NCBI GenBank assembly: GCA_900546625.1
Contig: URDU01000013.1
Span: 1-64,000 of the forward strand
DNA: 64,000 nucleotides
Direction of reading: 5' to 3'
Source of the DNA: an uncultured Lachnobacterium sp.
GTDB lineage: Bacteria > Bacillota > Clostridia > Lachnospirales > Lachnospiraceae
Part shown: positions 46,389 through 55,727 of the stretch, piece by piece
How positions within the stretch are numbered: the first letter of the stretch is position 1
Layout of the letters: each line of letters starts with the position of its first letter
Translations under genes and position numbers: made by a program
Notes under the pieces: generated by a model
Database searches by the model: none
What the model saw: only the letters and a program-made list of their open reading frames with translations
What the model was told of the DNA's origin: nothing

Positions 46389-46411
46389 GTTATAATATAG
46401 GACTTGCCGGT

Positions 46412-46957
46412 CTAGTATACCAGCCCCTGTCGGATATGCTCTACTGTGGCATCGTCTGTGAAGTATCTGACAATCTCGAGTGCAAATGCAATCGCTGTTC
46501 CCATTCCACGGCTTGTAATCACATTTCCATCCACAACAACAGGCTGCTCAAGCCACTGTGCACCGAGGAGCTTTTCCTCAAAGCCCGGATGACAGGTAGC
46601 CTTTTTACCCTCAAGTATATGATTCTCACCGAGCACGCTAGGCGCTGCACATATTGCCGCAACAAGCTTTCCCTCAGCGGCAAAGCTCTTAATTGTCTTT
46701 ACCACTGTCTCATCTGCGCCAAGGTTTAATGTACCCGGCATGCCTCCCGGCAGTACGATTGCATCGTAGCTGTCAAAGTCAGCCTGCGCCTTTGTGGTAT
46801 CTGTCTTAAATGTCACCTGATGTGAGCTTGTCACCTCAGCTTTTTCTGTGATTGATATGGTCTCAATCTCAAGCTTTGCTCTTCTGACTATATCGACCAC
46901 TGTAAGTCCTTCAATCTCCTCACAGCCGTCTGCCATAAAAATTCCTACTTTACTCAT
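46412..46957 (-). CDS. DJ-1/PfpI family protein
   Basis: This 181-residue protein has the class I glutamine amidotransferase-like fold. It carries E16 (GCEEIEG) and the nucleophile-elbow cysteine C103 in VAAICAAPSVLG, matching DJ-1 (YajL/ThiJ) proteins. Members act in carbonyl/oxidative stress or as glyoxalases/deglycases; the precise activity is debated for the family and not visible here. The gene is monocistronic. Confidence 0.92.
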   Translation of the reverse strand: MSKVGIFMADGCEEIEGLTVVDIVRRAKLEIETISITEKAEVTSSHQVTFKTDTTKAQADFDSYDAIVLPGGMPGTLNLGADETVVKTIKSFAAEGKLVAAICAAPSVLGENHILEGKKATCHPGFEEKLLGAQWLEQPVVVDGNVITSRGMGTAIAFALEIVRYFTDDATVEHIRQGLVY

Positions 46958-47128
46958 ATTTTTCTCCTTCTTTTTCTTAAAAATACTATAGAAATTACTA
47001 CATATCAGTAACGCCTATAAAAAGTTACTGCTCATAAGCCTGGATTCACCGCTTGAATTTTTAAATACCGGTCATTATAATCAGTTATGTGTAACTATAA
47101 ATCCACTCATAAACCGAAAGGACATACC

Positions 47129-47581
47129 ATGGAAATCGAAAGAAAATACCTAATTAAACAGCTTCCTTCCAATTTAGACAGCTACGCAAGCAAGAAAATT
47201 GCCCAGGGCTATCTGTGCACATCTCCTGTTGTCAGAGTCAGACGCTCAAACGACAGCTATTATATGACCTACAAGGGCGCCGGCCTTATGGTGCGCGAGG
47301 AGTACAATCTTCCTCTTACCAGGGAGGCATACATACATCTCGTCCAAAAGATAGACGGCCGCCTCATCGAAAAGACCCGCTATCTCATACCTCTTGACGA
47401 TGGCCTGACCGCTGAGCTTGATGTATTTGAGGGTGATCTGGCTCCTCTTACGCTTGTGGAGGTGGAATTCGACTCTGTTGACGCAGCAAATGAATTCGTA
47501 GCCCCTGACTGGTTTGGCGAGGATGTCACCGAATCCGGCAAATATCACAACAGCTATCTGAGCCGGTTGGAAAATTCATAG
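47129..47581 (+). CDS. CYTH-domain triphosphate tunnel protein
   Basis: This 150-residue protein has the diagnostic ExExK motif at its N-terminus (E2, E4, K6 in MEIERKYLI), followed by Arg/Lys-rich strands lining the tunnel (PVVRVRRSND, YYMTYKGAG) and acidic residues near the C-terminus (TLVEVEFDS). Family members hydrolyse inorganic triphosphate or thiamine triphosphate with divalent metal. I take ATG 47129 with GAAAGGA since ExExK must be N-terminal; a frame to 47087 exists. Its last 28 bases overlap the end of the convergent DUF1653 gene. Confidence 0.9.
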   Translation: MEIERKYLIKQLPSNLDSYASKKIAQGYLCTSPVVRVRRSNDSYYMTYKGAGLMVREEYNLPLTREAYIHLVQKIDGRLIEKTRYLIPLDDGLTAELDVFEGDLAPLTLVEVEFDSVDAANEFVAPDWFGEDVTESGKYHNSYLSRLENS

Positions 47582-48147
47582 TACTGTCTTGTCTTTATCG
47601 TATTCTTCAAATCATCATACCGCTTCTGCAATGGACCCTCAGGAACTACAACATCCATAACCACCGCTATATCATCTATAAGGCGGTCGGTTATGGTATC
47701 CCTCATTGAGACAAGTATATTGTACTTCTCCTCAAAGGTATCAGCATCCAGAAACTCCATCAAACGCGGATTTGGAGCCTGACCTTCTTCTGCATCCGGT
47801 ACCGGCTCATGACATGCCTGTGCTTGAACACTCACGGTTTCCGGCGCATTAGCTGTGATCACATTTGCATCAGAAGAGATGCTTTTTCTCAACATATCCT
47901 CCGGCTTATCCTTAATCGTAATCCTCTCAAACCTGTATTTCTGCTTCACATCAGGATATTTCTCATGGTCTACCTCGCTTACAAACATATCAAGCGGCCT
48001 TGCATATACGCCGAAATCATCATATAAAGCCTGATAAATCACAAGCTTTTCTCCTGTCTCTGAATGTGTTGCCACTGTAACTATCTGATACAGCTTATTC
48101 TTAAAGTGTCTGTAAAGCTCTCCGGGCTTTGGTGTTCTGTCCATCAT
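47554..48147 (-). CDS. DUF1653 domain protein with extra C-terminal region
   Basis: This 197-residue protein has an N-terminal DUF1653 domain at about 5-75 (PKPGELYRHFKNKLYQIV, EKLVIYQALYDDFGVYARPL), an SH3-like fold of unknown role, usually a protein on its own. A variable linker and a helical C-terminal region (about 135-197) follow. Two adjacent ATG codons share one AGAGG site. It is the last gene of a three-gene unit and overlaps the CYTH gene tail to tail. Confidence 0.82.
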   Translation of the reverse strand: MMDRTPKPGELYRHFKNKLYQIVTVATHSETGEKLVIYQALYDDFGVYARPLDMFVSEVDHEKYPDVKQKYRFERITIKDKPEDMLRKSISSDANVITANAPETVSVQAQACHEPVPDAEEGQAPNPRLMEFLDADTFEEKYNILVSMRDTITDRLIDDIAVVMDVVVPEGPLQKRYDDLKNTIKTRQYYEFSNRLR

Positions 48148-48168
48148 TTTTGCCTCTTTTCCTATTAT

Positions 48169-48771
48169 TTAAAAGTTGTTAATCATGTCTAAGCCTTCTC
48201 CAAGGAAATCTCTCTCAAACTCCAGATTGCCGCTGTATCCCATGGCAATCAGATCCTCAACACTGCCAAACATGCTCTGTGTCTCAGCCTCTATAATCTT
48301 TGCACCGTCTGCCGCTTTGGTATGCAGTGTCTGGCAGTTCCTTGAGTGCTCCTGCGCTATCCTCTGCTGTGCCTCGCTATGTCCGTGCATCGTCTCAAGC
48401 TCTTTTTGTGTCGTATCATCCGCAAAACGTGCATTATTTTTCATTGCCCTCTGCACTATATCCGGATTGCTCTGCTGCGGCTGCACTCTCTGTTGCGGTC
48501 TCGGCTGCTGTACTCTCTGCTGCATCTGCGGTTTCTGAGGCTGATGTGCTCTCTGCTGCATCTGTGGCTGTGGTTTCTGCTGATATGTCTGGTTCAATGC
48601 ATTCATACCCGACTGAACTGTATTCTGCATGCTGTTCCATATCTGCTGCATCTGCTTCTGCTGCTGCGGTCTAGGTTTGTTTGGCTGCGTATTTTTGCTG
48701 CCTGCGTTCTTTGATTTTTTATTAATATAAAAAATTGCTCCTAATATAATAGCCCAAATTATAATATCCAT
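48169..48771 (-). CDS. Single-pass membrane protein with Gln/Pro-rich repeats, unknown function
   Basis: This 200-residue protein has a membrane helix at about 2-17 (IIIWAIILGAIFYI), a basic stop, then a Gln/Pro-rich low-complexity stretch (about 30-103) with repeated PQMQQR and QQPRPQQR units. A helical C-terminal domain (about 105-200) ends in GYSGNLEFERDFLGEGLDMI. I do not recognise the family. It lies 21 bases upstream of the DUF1653 gene and 32 bases downstream of another unknown gene, all in one unit. Confidence 0.78.
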   Translation of the reverse strand: MDIIIWAIILGAIFYINKKSKNAGSKNTQPNKPRPQQQKQMQQIWNSMQNTVQSGMNALNQTYQQKPQPQMQQRAHQPQKPQMQQRVQQPRPQQRVQPQQSNPDIVQRAMKNNARFADDTTQKELETMHGHSEAQQRIAQEHSRNCQTLHTKAADGAKIIEAETQSMFGSVEDLIAMGYSGNLEFERDFLGEGLDMINNF

Positions 48772-48803
48772 ATTCTACTCCTTTATCACTCTGCATTTCT
48801 ATG

Positions 48804-49580
48804 TCAATCCCTGAATATCCTGCACATATCGCGTAGTATGTACTCTGCTGTCTGTTCCGGCTCCCATTGCTTTGCAATGCCCACAAGGAGCGGCTTAAGC
48901 TCTGAGAGTATCCTTGCCGTGCGCCGGTCTGTCGTGCCCTCATACTTATCGTTTATGGCCTCCGCCTGCTTCACACATGCCTCAAGCTGCTTTAATATAT
49001 CCTTCCAGAACTCCTCGTAATATATCTCATGCACTCTCTTAGTTTTTTGTGTGAAATTAAGCTCTGCAAGCTCTTTGTTGCTGTGCCCCAGATAGAAATA
49101 TGACAAGGCAAACAAATCAGGCTTTTTCCTTTCAAGTCCTTCACCGGTCAGGTGTATCAGATTCTCTATCTCACTCTGTAAAATGATACCGTTGTCAAAG
49201 GATGACAAATACCTATCCCCCTGCTTTACAACAGAGTCCAGAGTCGTGTGAAAATCCGTGTCTGCCTTGCTGATTAAAAATTCATCGTCAAACATGCCGC
49301 TTTTCGCTTTGCAAGCCTTTATCAGCTCTCCAAAGTGCTTCCTGTCAGCCCCTGTGAGCTCACTATACCCGATAACTTGTTGCTCAAGCTCCTTTAAATC
49401 TGAAAGCAGGCTGCTTAAGCCTGTCTTCACACCATAATAGCGCTTTGCAACACCTGAGGAATTCTTTTTGGTTTTGACATACAGCTTAAGCCAGCTGTTG
49501 ACCACCGTCATGTCGGCACCTGCCGTATCCATCGCTGTCTTAAATTTCTTTTCCGTATCACTTAGTCCTAAAATCATCAC
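48804..49580 (-). CDS. Hypothetical cytoplasmic helical protein
   Basis: This 258-residue protein, mostly predicted helix, has no signal peptide or membrane segment and no motif I know. Notable stretches are SWLKLYVKTKKNSSGVAKRY near the start and HEIYYEEFWKDILKQLEACV near residue 190. GAGGGTG precedes the ATG pair. It is the first gene of a three-gene operon with the Gln/Pro-rich membrane protein and the DUF1653 protein, so the three may act together at the membrane. Confidence 0.72.
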   Translation of the reverse strand: MMILGLSDTEKKFKTAMDTAGADMTVVNSWLKLYVKTKKNSSGVAKRYYGVKTGLSSLLSDLKELEQQVIGYSELTGADRKHFGELIKACKAKSGMFDDEFLISKADTDFHTTLDSVVKQGDRYLSSFDNGIILQSEIENLIHLTGEGLERKKPDLFALSYFYLGHSNKELAELNFTQKTKRVHEIYYEEFWKDILKQLEACVKQAEAINDKYEGTTDRRTARILSELKPLLVGIAKQWEPEQTAEYILRDMCRIFRD

Positions 49581-49681
49581 ACACCCTCAAACATCATTCT
49601 AAAACTATATAATAACAATTCTACACCATTATCATATTTTTTTAAAGAGCCTTTTTTGCACTTAAAAAACCACTTTAAAAG

Positions 49682-49719
49682 CAAAAAAAGGAAGCCATAC
49701 AATAGCTGTATGACTTCCT
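49682..49719 (-). terminator. Terminator of the opp operon
   Basis: AGGAAGTCATACA pairs with TGTATGGCTTCCT (one mismatch) and is followed by TTTTTTT on the minus strand, about 35 bases after the oppA stop codon. Confidence 0.92.
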
Positions 49720-49751
49720 ATAAGCTGCTTTGCTATGATTGCAAAATCAAA

Positions 49752-51434
49752 TTAACGACCGAACTGCATATCGTTGTTACCTGATTTTGTTGTGAACATC
49801 TCAAGCATGTTGATTGGATCGTTGTAATCCATAAGCCATCCCTCACGGGCGAAATCAAACTGTCCGTCCTTACGGCTGTTAAGGAATACGTTCCACTCCT
49901 GCTGCTCAACCTTTAAGTTGATACCTACCTTTGAAAGATCAGCCTGGATAGCCTCACCAATCTTTACATTGGCCTCTGAGTTGTTTACGAGGTATGAGAA
50001 CTCGATAGTCTGGTTTACCTGACCTGTGCTCTCATCTAATAATCCGATAGAAGCAAGAAGCTCTTTAGCCTCCTCAAAGTTCTTATCGTAATCTGTGCTG
50101 TAGTAGTCCTTGTTCTTGAACTCGCCACCGTTACCATCTGTAACACCCTCTGGAATAAATGTTGTGGCAATCTTCTGTCCGCCCTGGGCGATTGTATCGA
50201 TGATGTACTGACGATCGATAAGAAGACAGATTGCTTTTCTGAATACCTTAGCCTGGTCAGCATCTAATCCAAGTTCTGAGTAGAGCTTAGAGTTGATGTT
50301 GAAGCCTGCGTAGTATGTTCCAAGGTTATCTACTGTGTAGAACTCGCTTGTCTTCTTAGCTGCCTCAATCTCTGCTGTAGGAATTGAATCAATAAAATCA
50401 AGGTCACCGTTCTGGTAAGCTGTGTAAGCTGAAACATCATCAGATGTAAGCATTACGTTCATCTCATCAACTGTTACATTGTCAGCATCCCAGTAGTTAG
50501 GATTCTTAACATATGTCATGCTTGAATCATGTTTCCACTCCTTGAGTGTGAATGCACCGTTTGTAACGAACTTGTCGCTTGCATCGTTTGCCCAGTCATC
50601 ATTTCCCTCAACTGACTTCTGGTTTACAGGGAAGAAGAATGGGAATGCACATAAGTCAAGGAAGTATGGTGTAACTGCTTTAAGCTTGACTGTAAGAGTC
50701 TTTCCATCATCAGAAGCAACTACATCATCAGCAGCAAGACCCTTTGTATCATCATATCCTGCGAATACTGCGCAAAGGTAGCTGTAATCTGCAGCTGTCT
50801 TAGGATCTGCAGCTCTCTTCCAAGACCACTCGAAATCCTTTGCAGTAAGCTCATCACCATTTGACCACTTAAGACCGTCACGCATTGTGAATGTGTATGT
50901 GAGGCCATCCTCAGAAACCTCATAGTTCTCTGCACATGCAGGCTCAAGCTTGCCCTCAGCGTTGTAACGCATAAGACCCTCAAAGCTGTTTACTGCAAGA
51001 CATCCGCCGTCAACAGTACTGTTTAATGCAGGATCGATATGATCAGGCTCTGATGCCATGAAAATGTTTAACTTTCCGGCATTCTTTGTGTTCTTTGCAT
51101 TGTAGAAGTATTTCATACCCTCTACTGTTGAGTATACGTCTGTGACATAATCCTTGAGCATATACTGGTCATTGTAGTAGTAAAGTGGAATAACACACCA
51201 TGTATCCATAAGCATATCCTCTGCCTGGTGCATCATCTCTGCACGCTTTGCAAGATCTGCTTCTGTACGGATAGAATCTACTAACTTGTCATAGCTTGTC
51301 CAGTCTACCGCTGTTGATACAGCAGTATCAGGAGTGTCGTTAGTAGATGTTTTGTTGTTGCTCTTGCTTCCACAAGCAGTCATGCCAAGTGCCATAACTG
51401 CAACAAGAGTAAGTGCTACTAATCTCTTTTTCAT
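49752..51434 (-). CDS. oppA: Oligopeptide-binding lipoprotein, apparently circularly permuted OppA
   Basis: This 560-residue SBP_bac_5 (cluster C) protein has lipobox M18-T19-A20-C21. Oddly, residues 45-113 (DWTSYDKLVDSI, AEDMLMDTWCVIPLYYYN, KYFYNA) correspond to what is normally the extreme C-terminus of OppA (E. coli: a YTKAEQQLDKDSAIVPVYYY region). The usual mature N-terminus (GKLNIFMASEPDHIDPALN) follows at about 120. The chain then stops at SGNNDMQFGR, exactly where the moved segment would continue. All parts of the fold are present once, so this is a permutation, not a truncation. It is the last gene of oppBCDFA, and a stem-loop precedes it. AGGAGGAA precedes ATG. Confidence 0.9.
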   Translation of the reverse strand: MKKRLVALTLVAVMALGMTACGSKSNNKTSTNDTPDTAVSTAVDWTSYDKLVDSIRTEADLAKRAEMMHQAEDMLMDTWCVIPLYYYNDQYMLKDYVTDVYSTVEGMKYFYNAKNTKNAGKLNIFMASEPDHIDPALNSTVDGGCLAVNSFEGLMRYNAEGKLEPACAENYEVSEDGLTYTFTMRDGLKWSNGDELTAKDFEWSWKRAADPKTAADYSYLCAVFAGYDDTKGLAADDVVASDDGKTLTVKLKAVTPYFLDLCAFPFFFPVNQKSVEGNDDWANDASDKFVTNGAFTLKEWKHDSSMTYVKNPNYWDADNVTVDEMNVMLTSDDVSAYTAYQNGDLDFIDSIPTAEIEAAKKTSEFYTVDNLGTYYAGFNINSKLYSELGLDADQAKVFRKAICLLIDRQYIIDTIAQGGQKIATTFIPEGVTDGNGGEFKNKDYYSTDYDKNFEEAKELLASIGLLDESTGQVNQTIEFSYLVNNSEANVKIGEAIQADLSKVGINLKVEQQEWNVFLNSRKDGQFDFAREGWLMDYNDPINMLEMFTTKSGNNDMQFGR

Positions 51435-51480
51435 CTTTCTTCCTCCTAATTAATTAATATGAAAATAAATTTATGTTAGA

Positions 51481-51512
51481 ACCGGCACAAGTGACTTAAG
51501 CTATATGCCGGT
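51481..51512 (-). other. Intercistronic stem-loop between oppF and oppA
   Basis: ACCGGCATATAG... pairs with ...TGCCGGT as a perfect 7-base GC-rich stem with an 18-base loop containing CTTAAG. There is no T run. Such stems often stabilise the mRNA of highly expressed binding-protein genes. Confidence 0.6.
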
Positions 51513-51524
51513 AAAAACCTTATA

Positions 51525-52517
51525 TTAGCGGTTGAAGCATGCAACCATATGTCCGTTTCCTCTGTCTGTAAGCTCCGGACGTGCTGCTGCACACTGTTCT
51601 GTCGCATATTTACAACGTGAACGGAATGGACAACCGCTAGGCATGCGAAGAGGTGAAGGAACATCTCCCTCAAGCACGATTCGCTTGCTGTGTCTGGCAG
51701 TCTCAGGATCCGGAATCGGAACCGCTGAAAGCAGCGACTGTGTGTACGGATGGATTGGATTGTCCATCAGCTCATCTGCATCTGCAAGCTCCATCATATG
51801 ACCCAAATACATAACTGCTATTCTGTCAGAGATATGCTGCACTACAAGCAAATCATGCGCTATAAACAGGTATGATAAGCCTCTCTCCTTCTGCAGGTCC
51901 TCAAACATGTTGACTACCTGGGCCTGAATTGAAACATCAAGTGCCGATACCGGCTCATCACATACGATAAACTTCGGATCTACTGCAAGCGCTCTTGCTA
52001 TTCCGATACGCTGTCTCTGTCCACCCGAAAACTCATGTGCATAACGTGTGGCATGGTCTGCGTTTAGTCCAACTGTCTCCATGAGATCCATAATCATCTC
52101 ATGGCGCTCTTTCTTGCTATTGTAAAGCTTGTGCACATCGAGAGGCTCTCCGATGATATCCTCAACCGTCATACGAGGGTTGAGTGATGAATACGGATCC
52201 TGGAATACCATCTGCATCTGCTTACGGTAAGGATGCATATTCACATCTATCTTCTTCTCACTGTCAAACAATACATTGCCGTCGAACTCAATGCGTCCTG
52301 CTGTAGGCTGATACAGACGTAAAAGAGTACGTCCTACGGTTGTCTTTCCACAGCCTGACTCTCCAACAAGTCCGAGTGTCTCACCCGGCTTTATGGCAAA
52401 TGACACATCATCGACTGCTTTTAATTCCATCTTTTTAAATCCGTCATGAACAGGGAAATACTGTTTCAAATGGTCTACCTTGAGCAGGTACTCGTTGTTT
52501 TTTGTATCATTACTCAT
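51525..52517 (-). CDS. oppF: Oligopeptide ABC transporter ATPase OppF
   Basis: This 330-residue ATPase has Walker [19 protein letters not shown], signature [15 protein letters not shown], Walker [15 protein letters not shown] and the C-terminal oligopeptide-transporter extension with cysteines ([14 protein letters not shown]) that can hold an iron-sulfur cluster in relatives. It begins within the last 8 bases of oppD (translational coupling) and powers peptide import through OppBC. Confidence 0.95.
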   Translation of the reverse strand: MSNDTKNNEYLLKVDHLKQYFPVHDGFKKMELKAVDDVSFAIKPGETLGLVGESGCGKTTVGRTLLRLYQPTAGRIEFDGNVLFDSEKKIDVNMHPYRKQMQMVFQDPYSSLNPRMTVEDIIGEPLDVHKLYNSKKERHEMIMDLMETVGLNADHATRYAHEFSGGQRQRIGIARALAVDPKFIVCDEPVSALDVSIQAQVVNMFEDLQKERGLSYLFIAHDLLVVQHISDRIAVMYLGHMMELADADELMDNPIHPYTQSLLSAVPIPDPETARHSKRIVLEGDVPSPLRMPSGCPFRSRCKYATEQCAAARPELTDRGNGHMVACFNR

Positions 52518-53523
52518 TTGATTTTCCCTCCTCCATCATATTCTTAATATTCATCCAGCATGATGCAAGATGATCCTCTCCAACCCAGATTTCCTCCGGC
52601 TTTTCGGTGAGACATATCTTCATAGCCGCATCACAGCGAGGGCAGAATGCACAGCCCTTTGGCATGTTGAGCATATTGATTGGTGTTCCTCCGATAGGAA
52701 CAAGTCTGGTCTTTGAATTGGTCTTTGTAGGGATTGAACGAAGCAGTCCCTTTGTGTACTCATGCGCCGGGCTGTAGAATATAGCATCTGCTGTTCCTCT
52801 CTCGCAGACACGGCCGCCGTACATAACTATAATCTCGTCACACATTGAAGCAATGACACCCAGATCATGTGTAACCATGATGATTGCCATGCCGAGCTTT
52901 TCCTGCAGTGACTGCATAAGCTCAAGAATCTGTGCCTGAATAGTCACATCAAGAGCTGTTGTAGGCTCATCTGCGATAAGAATATCCGGCTCACAGGCTA
53001 GCGCCATAGCAATCATGACACGCTGTCTCATACCACCTGAAAGCTCATGTGGATACTGCTTTACTCTCTTTTCAGGCTCATTGACACCTACAAGTGTAAG
53101 CATCTCTATAGCACGCTCTTTTGCTTCCTTTTTGGTACGGTTTGTGTGAAGAAGCACTGCCTCCTCAAGCTGGTAGCCTACCGTAAATACCGGATTAAGC
53201 GATGTCATAGGATCCTGGAAAATGATTGAACAGCATTTTCCTCTGAAATCGGCCATTTTCTTTTTGTTAAATTTGGTGATATCCTCACCCTTATATTTTA
53301 CTGAGCCGCCTGTGATGGCACCATTCTCAGCAAGAATCTGCATGATTGAATATGCTGTAACGGACTTTCCTGAGCCCGACTCTCCTACGATTCCAAGAGT
53401 CTTTCCCGGCTCAAGCTTAAAGCTGACACCGTTTACAGCGGATACGTCTCCGTTATCGGTCTTGAAGGTAGTGTGCAGATCAGATACTTCAAGAACAAAC
53501 TTATTATCTTCCATCTTACTCAC
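52510..53523 (-). CDS. oppD: Oligopeptide ABC transporter ATPase OppD
   Basis: This 337-residue ATPase has Walker A GIVGESGSGKSVTAYSIM, signature LSGGMRQRVMIAMAL, Walker B ILIADEPTTALDVTI and the C-terminal CAFCPRCDAAMKIC motif. It is the partner of OppF, whose start it overlaps. The gene starts 6 bases after the oppC stop. Confidence 0.95.
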   Translation of the reverse strand: MSKMEDNKFVLEVSDLHTTFKTDNGDVSAVNGVSFKLEPGKTLGIVGESGSGKSVTAYSIMQILAENGAITGGSVKYKGEDITKFNKKKMADFRGKCCSIIFQDPMTSLNPVFTVGYQLEEAVLLHTNRTKKEAKERAIEMLTLVGVNEPEKRVKQYPHELSGGMRQRVMIAMALACEPDILIADEPTTALDVTIQAQILELMQSLQEKLGMAIIMVTHDLGVIASMCDEIIVMYGGRVCERGTADAIFYSPAHEYTKGLLRSIPTKTNSKTRLVPIGGTPINMLNMPKGCAFCPRCDAAMKICLTEKPEEIWVGEDHLASCWMNIKNMMEEGKSNE

Positions 53524-53529
53524 TCCTTA

Positions 53530-54588
53530 CTATTTCGATAATTTAGGGTCAAATGCATCTCTTAAGCCGTCGCCGATAAGATTCAATGTAAGAACAATGA
53601 TACAAATCGTAAGCGCCGGGAAAATAAGACGCAGTGGGTAGCTCTGAAGTCCGCCACGCGCGGTATTTGCCAGCGAACCAAGTGAAGGCATAGGAGCCGA
53701 AACACCAAGGCCGATAAATGACAGATAACTCTCAGTAAATATAGCTGAAGGTATCTGAAGCGCTGTAGTAATGATGATTACTGACAGACAGTTCGGCAAA
53801 ATGTGTTTTCTGATAGTGCGGGCTGATGATGTTCCGATACACTTTGCTGCGAGAATGTACTCATTCTGCTTGATGGTAAGAATCTGACCTCTTATAAGTC
53901 TTGCCATTCCTACCCAGTAAAGCAATCCAAACACTATAAAAAGTGCAATCATGTTGACACCGAGCTTTGAAAGCACTGTACCCTTTATTACAGGTGTGAG
54001 CACCTCGTTTAATACAACTGCGAGTAAAATGATGAGCAGCATATCAGGCAATGAATAAATGATATCTACTATTCTCATCATAACCATATCCACCTTGCCT
54101 CCGCAGAAGCCTGATACGGAACCGTAAATGATACCGATTATAAGCACAAGCAGTGATGCAAACACACCGACTCCAAGTGATACACGCGCTCCATAGACAA
54201 CACGGATAAAATAGTCTCTTCCGAGCTCATCTGTACCAAAAATGTGTGGGAAAAGCTTCTCACCTGCATCAATCTGTGCCTGCTCTGCCTCGCTGTACTG
54301 GAAAGGTCCTAAATTCTGTGCACCCTTAACAATATCTGCATAGCCGTATGGCACAATCTTTGGTGCCAGAAGAATAACCAAAATAAGTAAAACCAAAACT
54401 ATAATAGAACCCATAGCCAGTGGATTTTTGCGGAGTCTCTTAAGACCATCCTTTAAGAATGTGGTCGACTCACCCATAACCTCCTGCTGGCGTTTCTCTT
54501 CATCTGATGCCTTGGCAAAATCCTTCATATTGAACTTGCTAAGGTCAATCTGTGTAGAGAAAGGTGCTCTCTTCATATTATCTTTCAT
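53530..54588 (-). CDS. oppC: Oligopeptide ABC transporter permease OppC
   Basis: This 352-residue permease has a first helix at about 60-82, a long extracytoplasmic loop (GTDELGRDYFIRVVYGARVS, the conserved OppC segment) and five further helices with the coupling motif EYILAAKCIGTSSARTIRKH. The N-terminal ~45 residues are a soluble cytoplasmic extension. It pairs with OppB encoded 12 bases upstream. Confidence 0.95.
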   Translation of the reverse strand: MKDNMKRAPFSTQIDLSKFNMKDFAKASDEEKRQQEVMGESTTFLKDGLKRLRKNPLAMGSIIVLVLLILVILLAPKIVPYGYADIVKGAQNLGPFQYSEAEQAQIDAGEKLFPHIFGTDELGRDYFIRVVYGARVSLGVGVFASLLVLIIGIIYGSVSGFCGGKVDMVMMRIVDIIYSLPDMLLIILLAVVLNEVLTPVIKGTVLSKLGVNMIALFIVFGLLYWVGMARLIRGQILTIKQNEYILAAKCIGTSSARTIRKHILPNCLSVIIITTALQIPSAIFTESYLSFIGLGVSAPMPSLGSLANTARGGLQSYPLRLIFPALTICIIVLTLNLIGDGLRDAFDPKLSK

Positions 54589-54600
54589 CTTTATCTCTCC

Positions 54601-55512
54601 TTAATCAAGCTTAATACGTGGATCAATCACTTTGTATACAATATCTGTAATGAGGTTCGCGCCTACCATGATTACAGCAAGGAAAAGCGTTGTAGCCATA
54701 ATCATTGTGTAATCACGGTTTGTGATACAGCTTACGAACTTGGAACCGAGTCCTCCGATATTGAAAATACTCTCAATAACCATTGAACCTGTGAGGATAC
54801 CACCAATCATAGGTCCCACATATGTGATGACCGGAATGAGCGCATTACGAAGCGCATGTACAAATATAATCTTGTACTGATGTACACCCTTGGCCTTTGC
54901 CGTACGGATGTAATCCTGTCCGAGTGCATCAAGCATTGAAGTCTTTGTAAGTCTTGTAATATATGCCATCGGTGAAAGTGACAGTGACAGCACCGGAAGT
55001 AATATCATGTTGCTTCCTGATTTGAAGGCCTGCACCACACCAAGCTTTATACAGAAGAAATAAAGTAATAATGTAGCGATGACAAATGACGGCATCGACG
55101 TAATCAGCGTGACGAAGAATACTATAACTCTATCCGGCCATTTATTTCGCATCAGCGCTGCTATCGATCCGAGCACCACTCCGAATACTATCGCAGTGAG
55201 CGCCGCTAAAAGTCCCAGCTTCGCTGAAATAGGGAAGCTCTCCCCAATGATATCTGAGATCGGACGGTCTGTCTTAAGACTAACACCGAAATCTCCGTGC
55301 AGCACGCCTGCCATGTAGTTCTTGTACTGGACTATAAGTGGCTGATCCAGTCCGTAGCGTGCCTCAAGCTCTTTCATTACCGCCGGACTCTTTGCCTTCT
55401 CCGAATTGAATGGACCACCCGGAATTGCATTCATGGCAAAGAATGTAATAAGACTGATAATGAAGATTGTAAAAATCGCGAGAATAACTCTCTTTACAAT
55501 GTACTTACCCAT
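54601..55512 (-). CDS. oppB: Oligopeptide ABC transporter permease OppB
   Basis: This 303-residue permease starts at ATG 55512 (MGKYIVKRVILAIFTIFIIS), preceded by a purine-rich GAGGGAGAG site. A frame extending to 55644 has no such site and would cover the leader. Six helices include the family coupling motif ALGQDYIRTAKAKGVHQYKI. First gene of oppBCDFA, with a consensus promoter about 190 bases upstream. Confidence 0.95.
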   Translation of the reverse strand: MGKYIVKRVILAIFTIFIISLITFFAMNAIPGGPFNSEKAKSPAVMKELEARYGLDQPLIVQYKNYMAGVLHGDFGVSLKTDRPISDIIGESFPISAKLGLLAALTAIVFGVVLGSIAALMRNKWPDRVIVFFVTLITSMPSFVIATLLLYFFCIKLGVVQAFKSGSNMILLPVLSLSLSPMAYITRLTKTSMLDALGQDYIRTAKAKGVHQYKIIFVHALRNALIPVITYVGPMIGGILTGSMVIESIFNIGGLGSKFVSCITNRDYTMIMATTLFLAVIMVGANLITDIVYKVIDPRIKLD

Positions 55513-55540
55513 ATTTTTCTCTCCCTCTTGGATTTGTATC

Positions 55541-55575
55541 GATAATGCATTGTTTTTATTTTTTAAAGCATTATC
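55541..55575 (-). other. Inverted repeat in the oppB leader near the start codon
   Basis: GATAATGC and GCATTATC form a perfect 8-base stem with a 19-base AT-rich loop, ending 28 bases before the oppB start codon. Confidence 0.45.
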
Positions 55576-55699
55576 ACTGCACCACGTCAAAGTATTTTGT
55601 CTAATACGCAAAAAAGTGCGAATGACGTCATTGTCATTACACACTCCCTAATCTTGCTGTCTGATACAACTGTCGTTCTGACGCGAACAATTCTTTTTT

Positions 55700-55727
55700 A
55701 TTATACACAGAAATCATACTTTGTCAA
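55700..55727 (-). promoter_or_regulatory. Sigma-A promoter of the opp operon
   Basis: Perfect -35 TTGACA and -10 TATAAT boxes are 16 bases apart. The leader of about 185 bases contains a 12-base palindrome AATGACGTCATT (55621-55632) and the stem at 55541-55575. Nothing else coding is seen in 55513-55977. Confidence 0.85.

Noticed and set aside
55513..55644. In-frame upstream extension of oppB
   Set aside because: There is no ribosome binding site at its start. It covers the leader stem-loop and palindrome. ATG 55512 has a good site and gives the family N-terminus.
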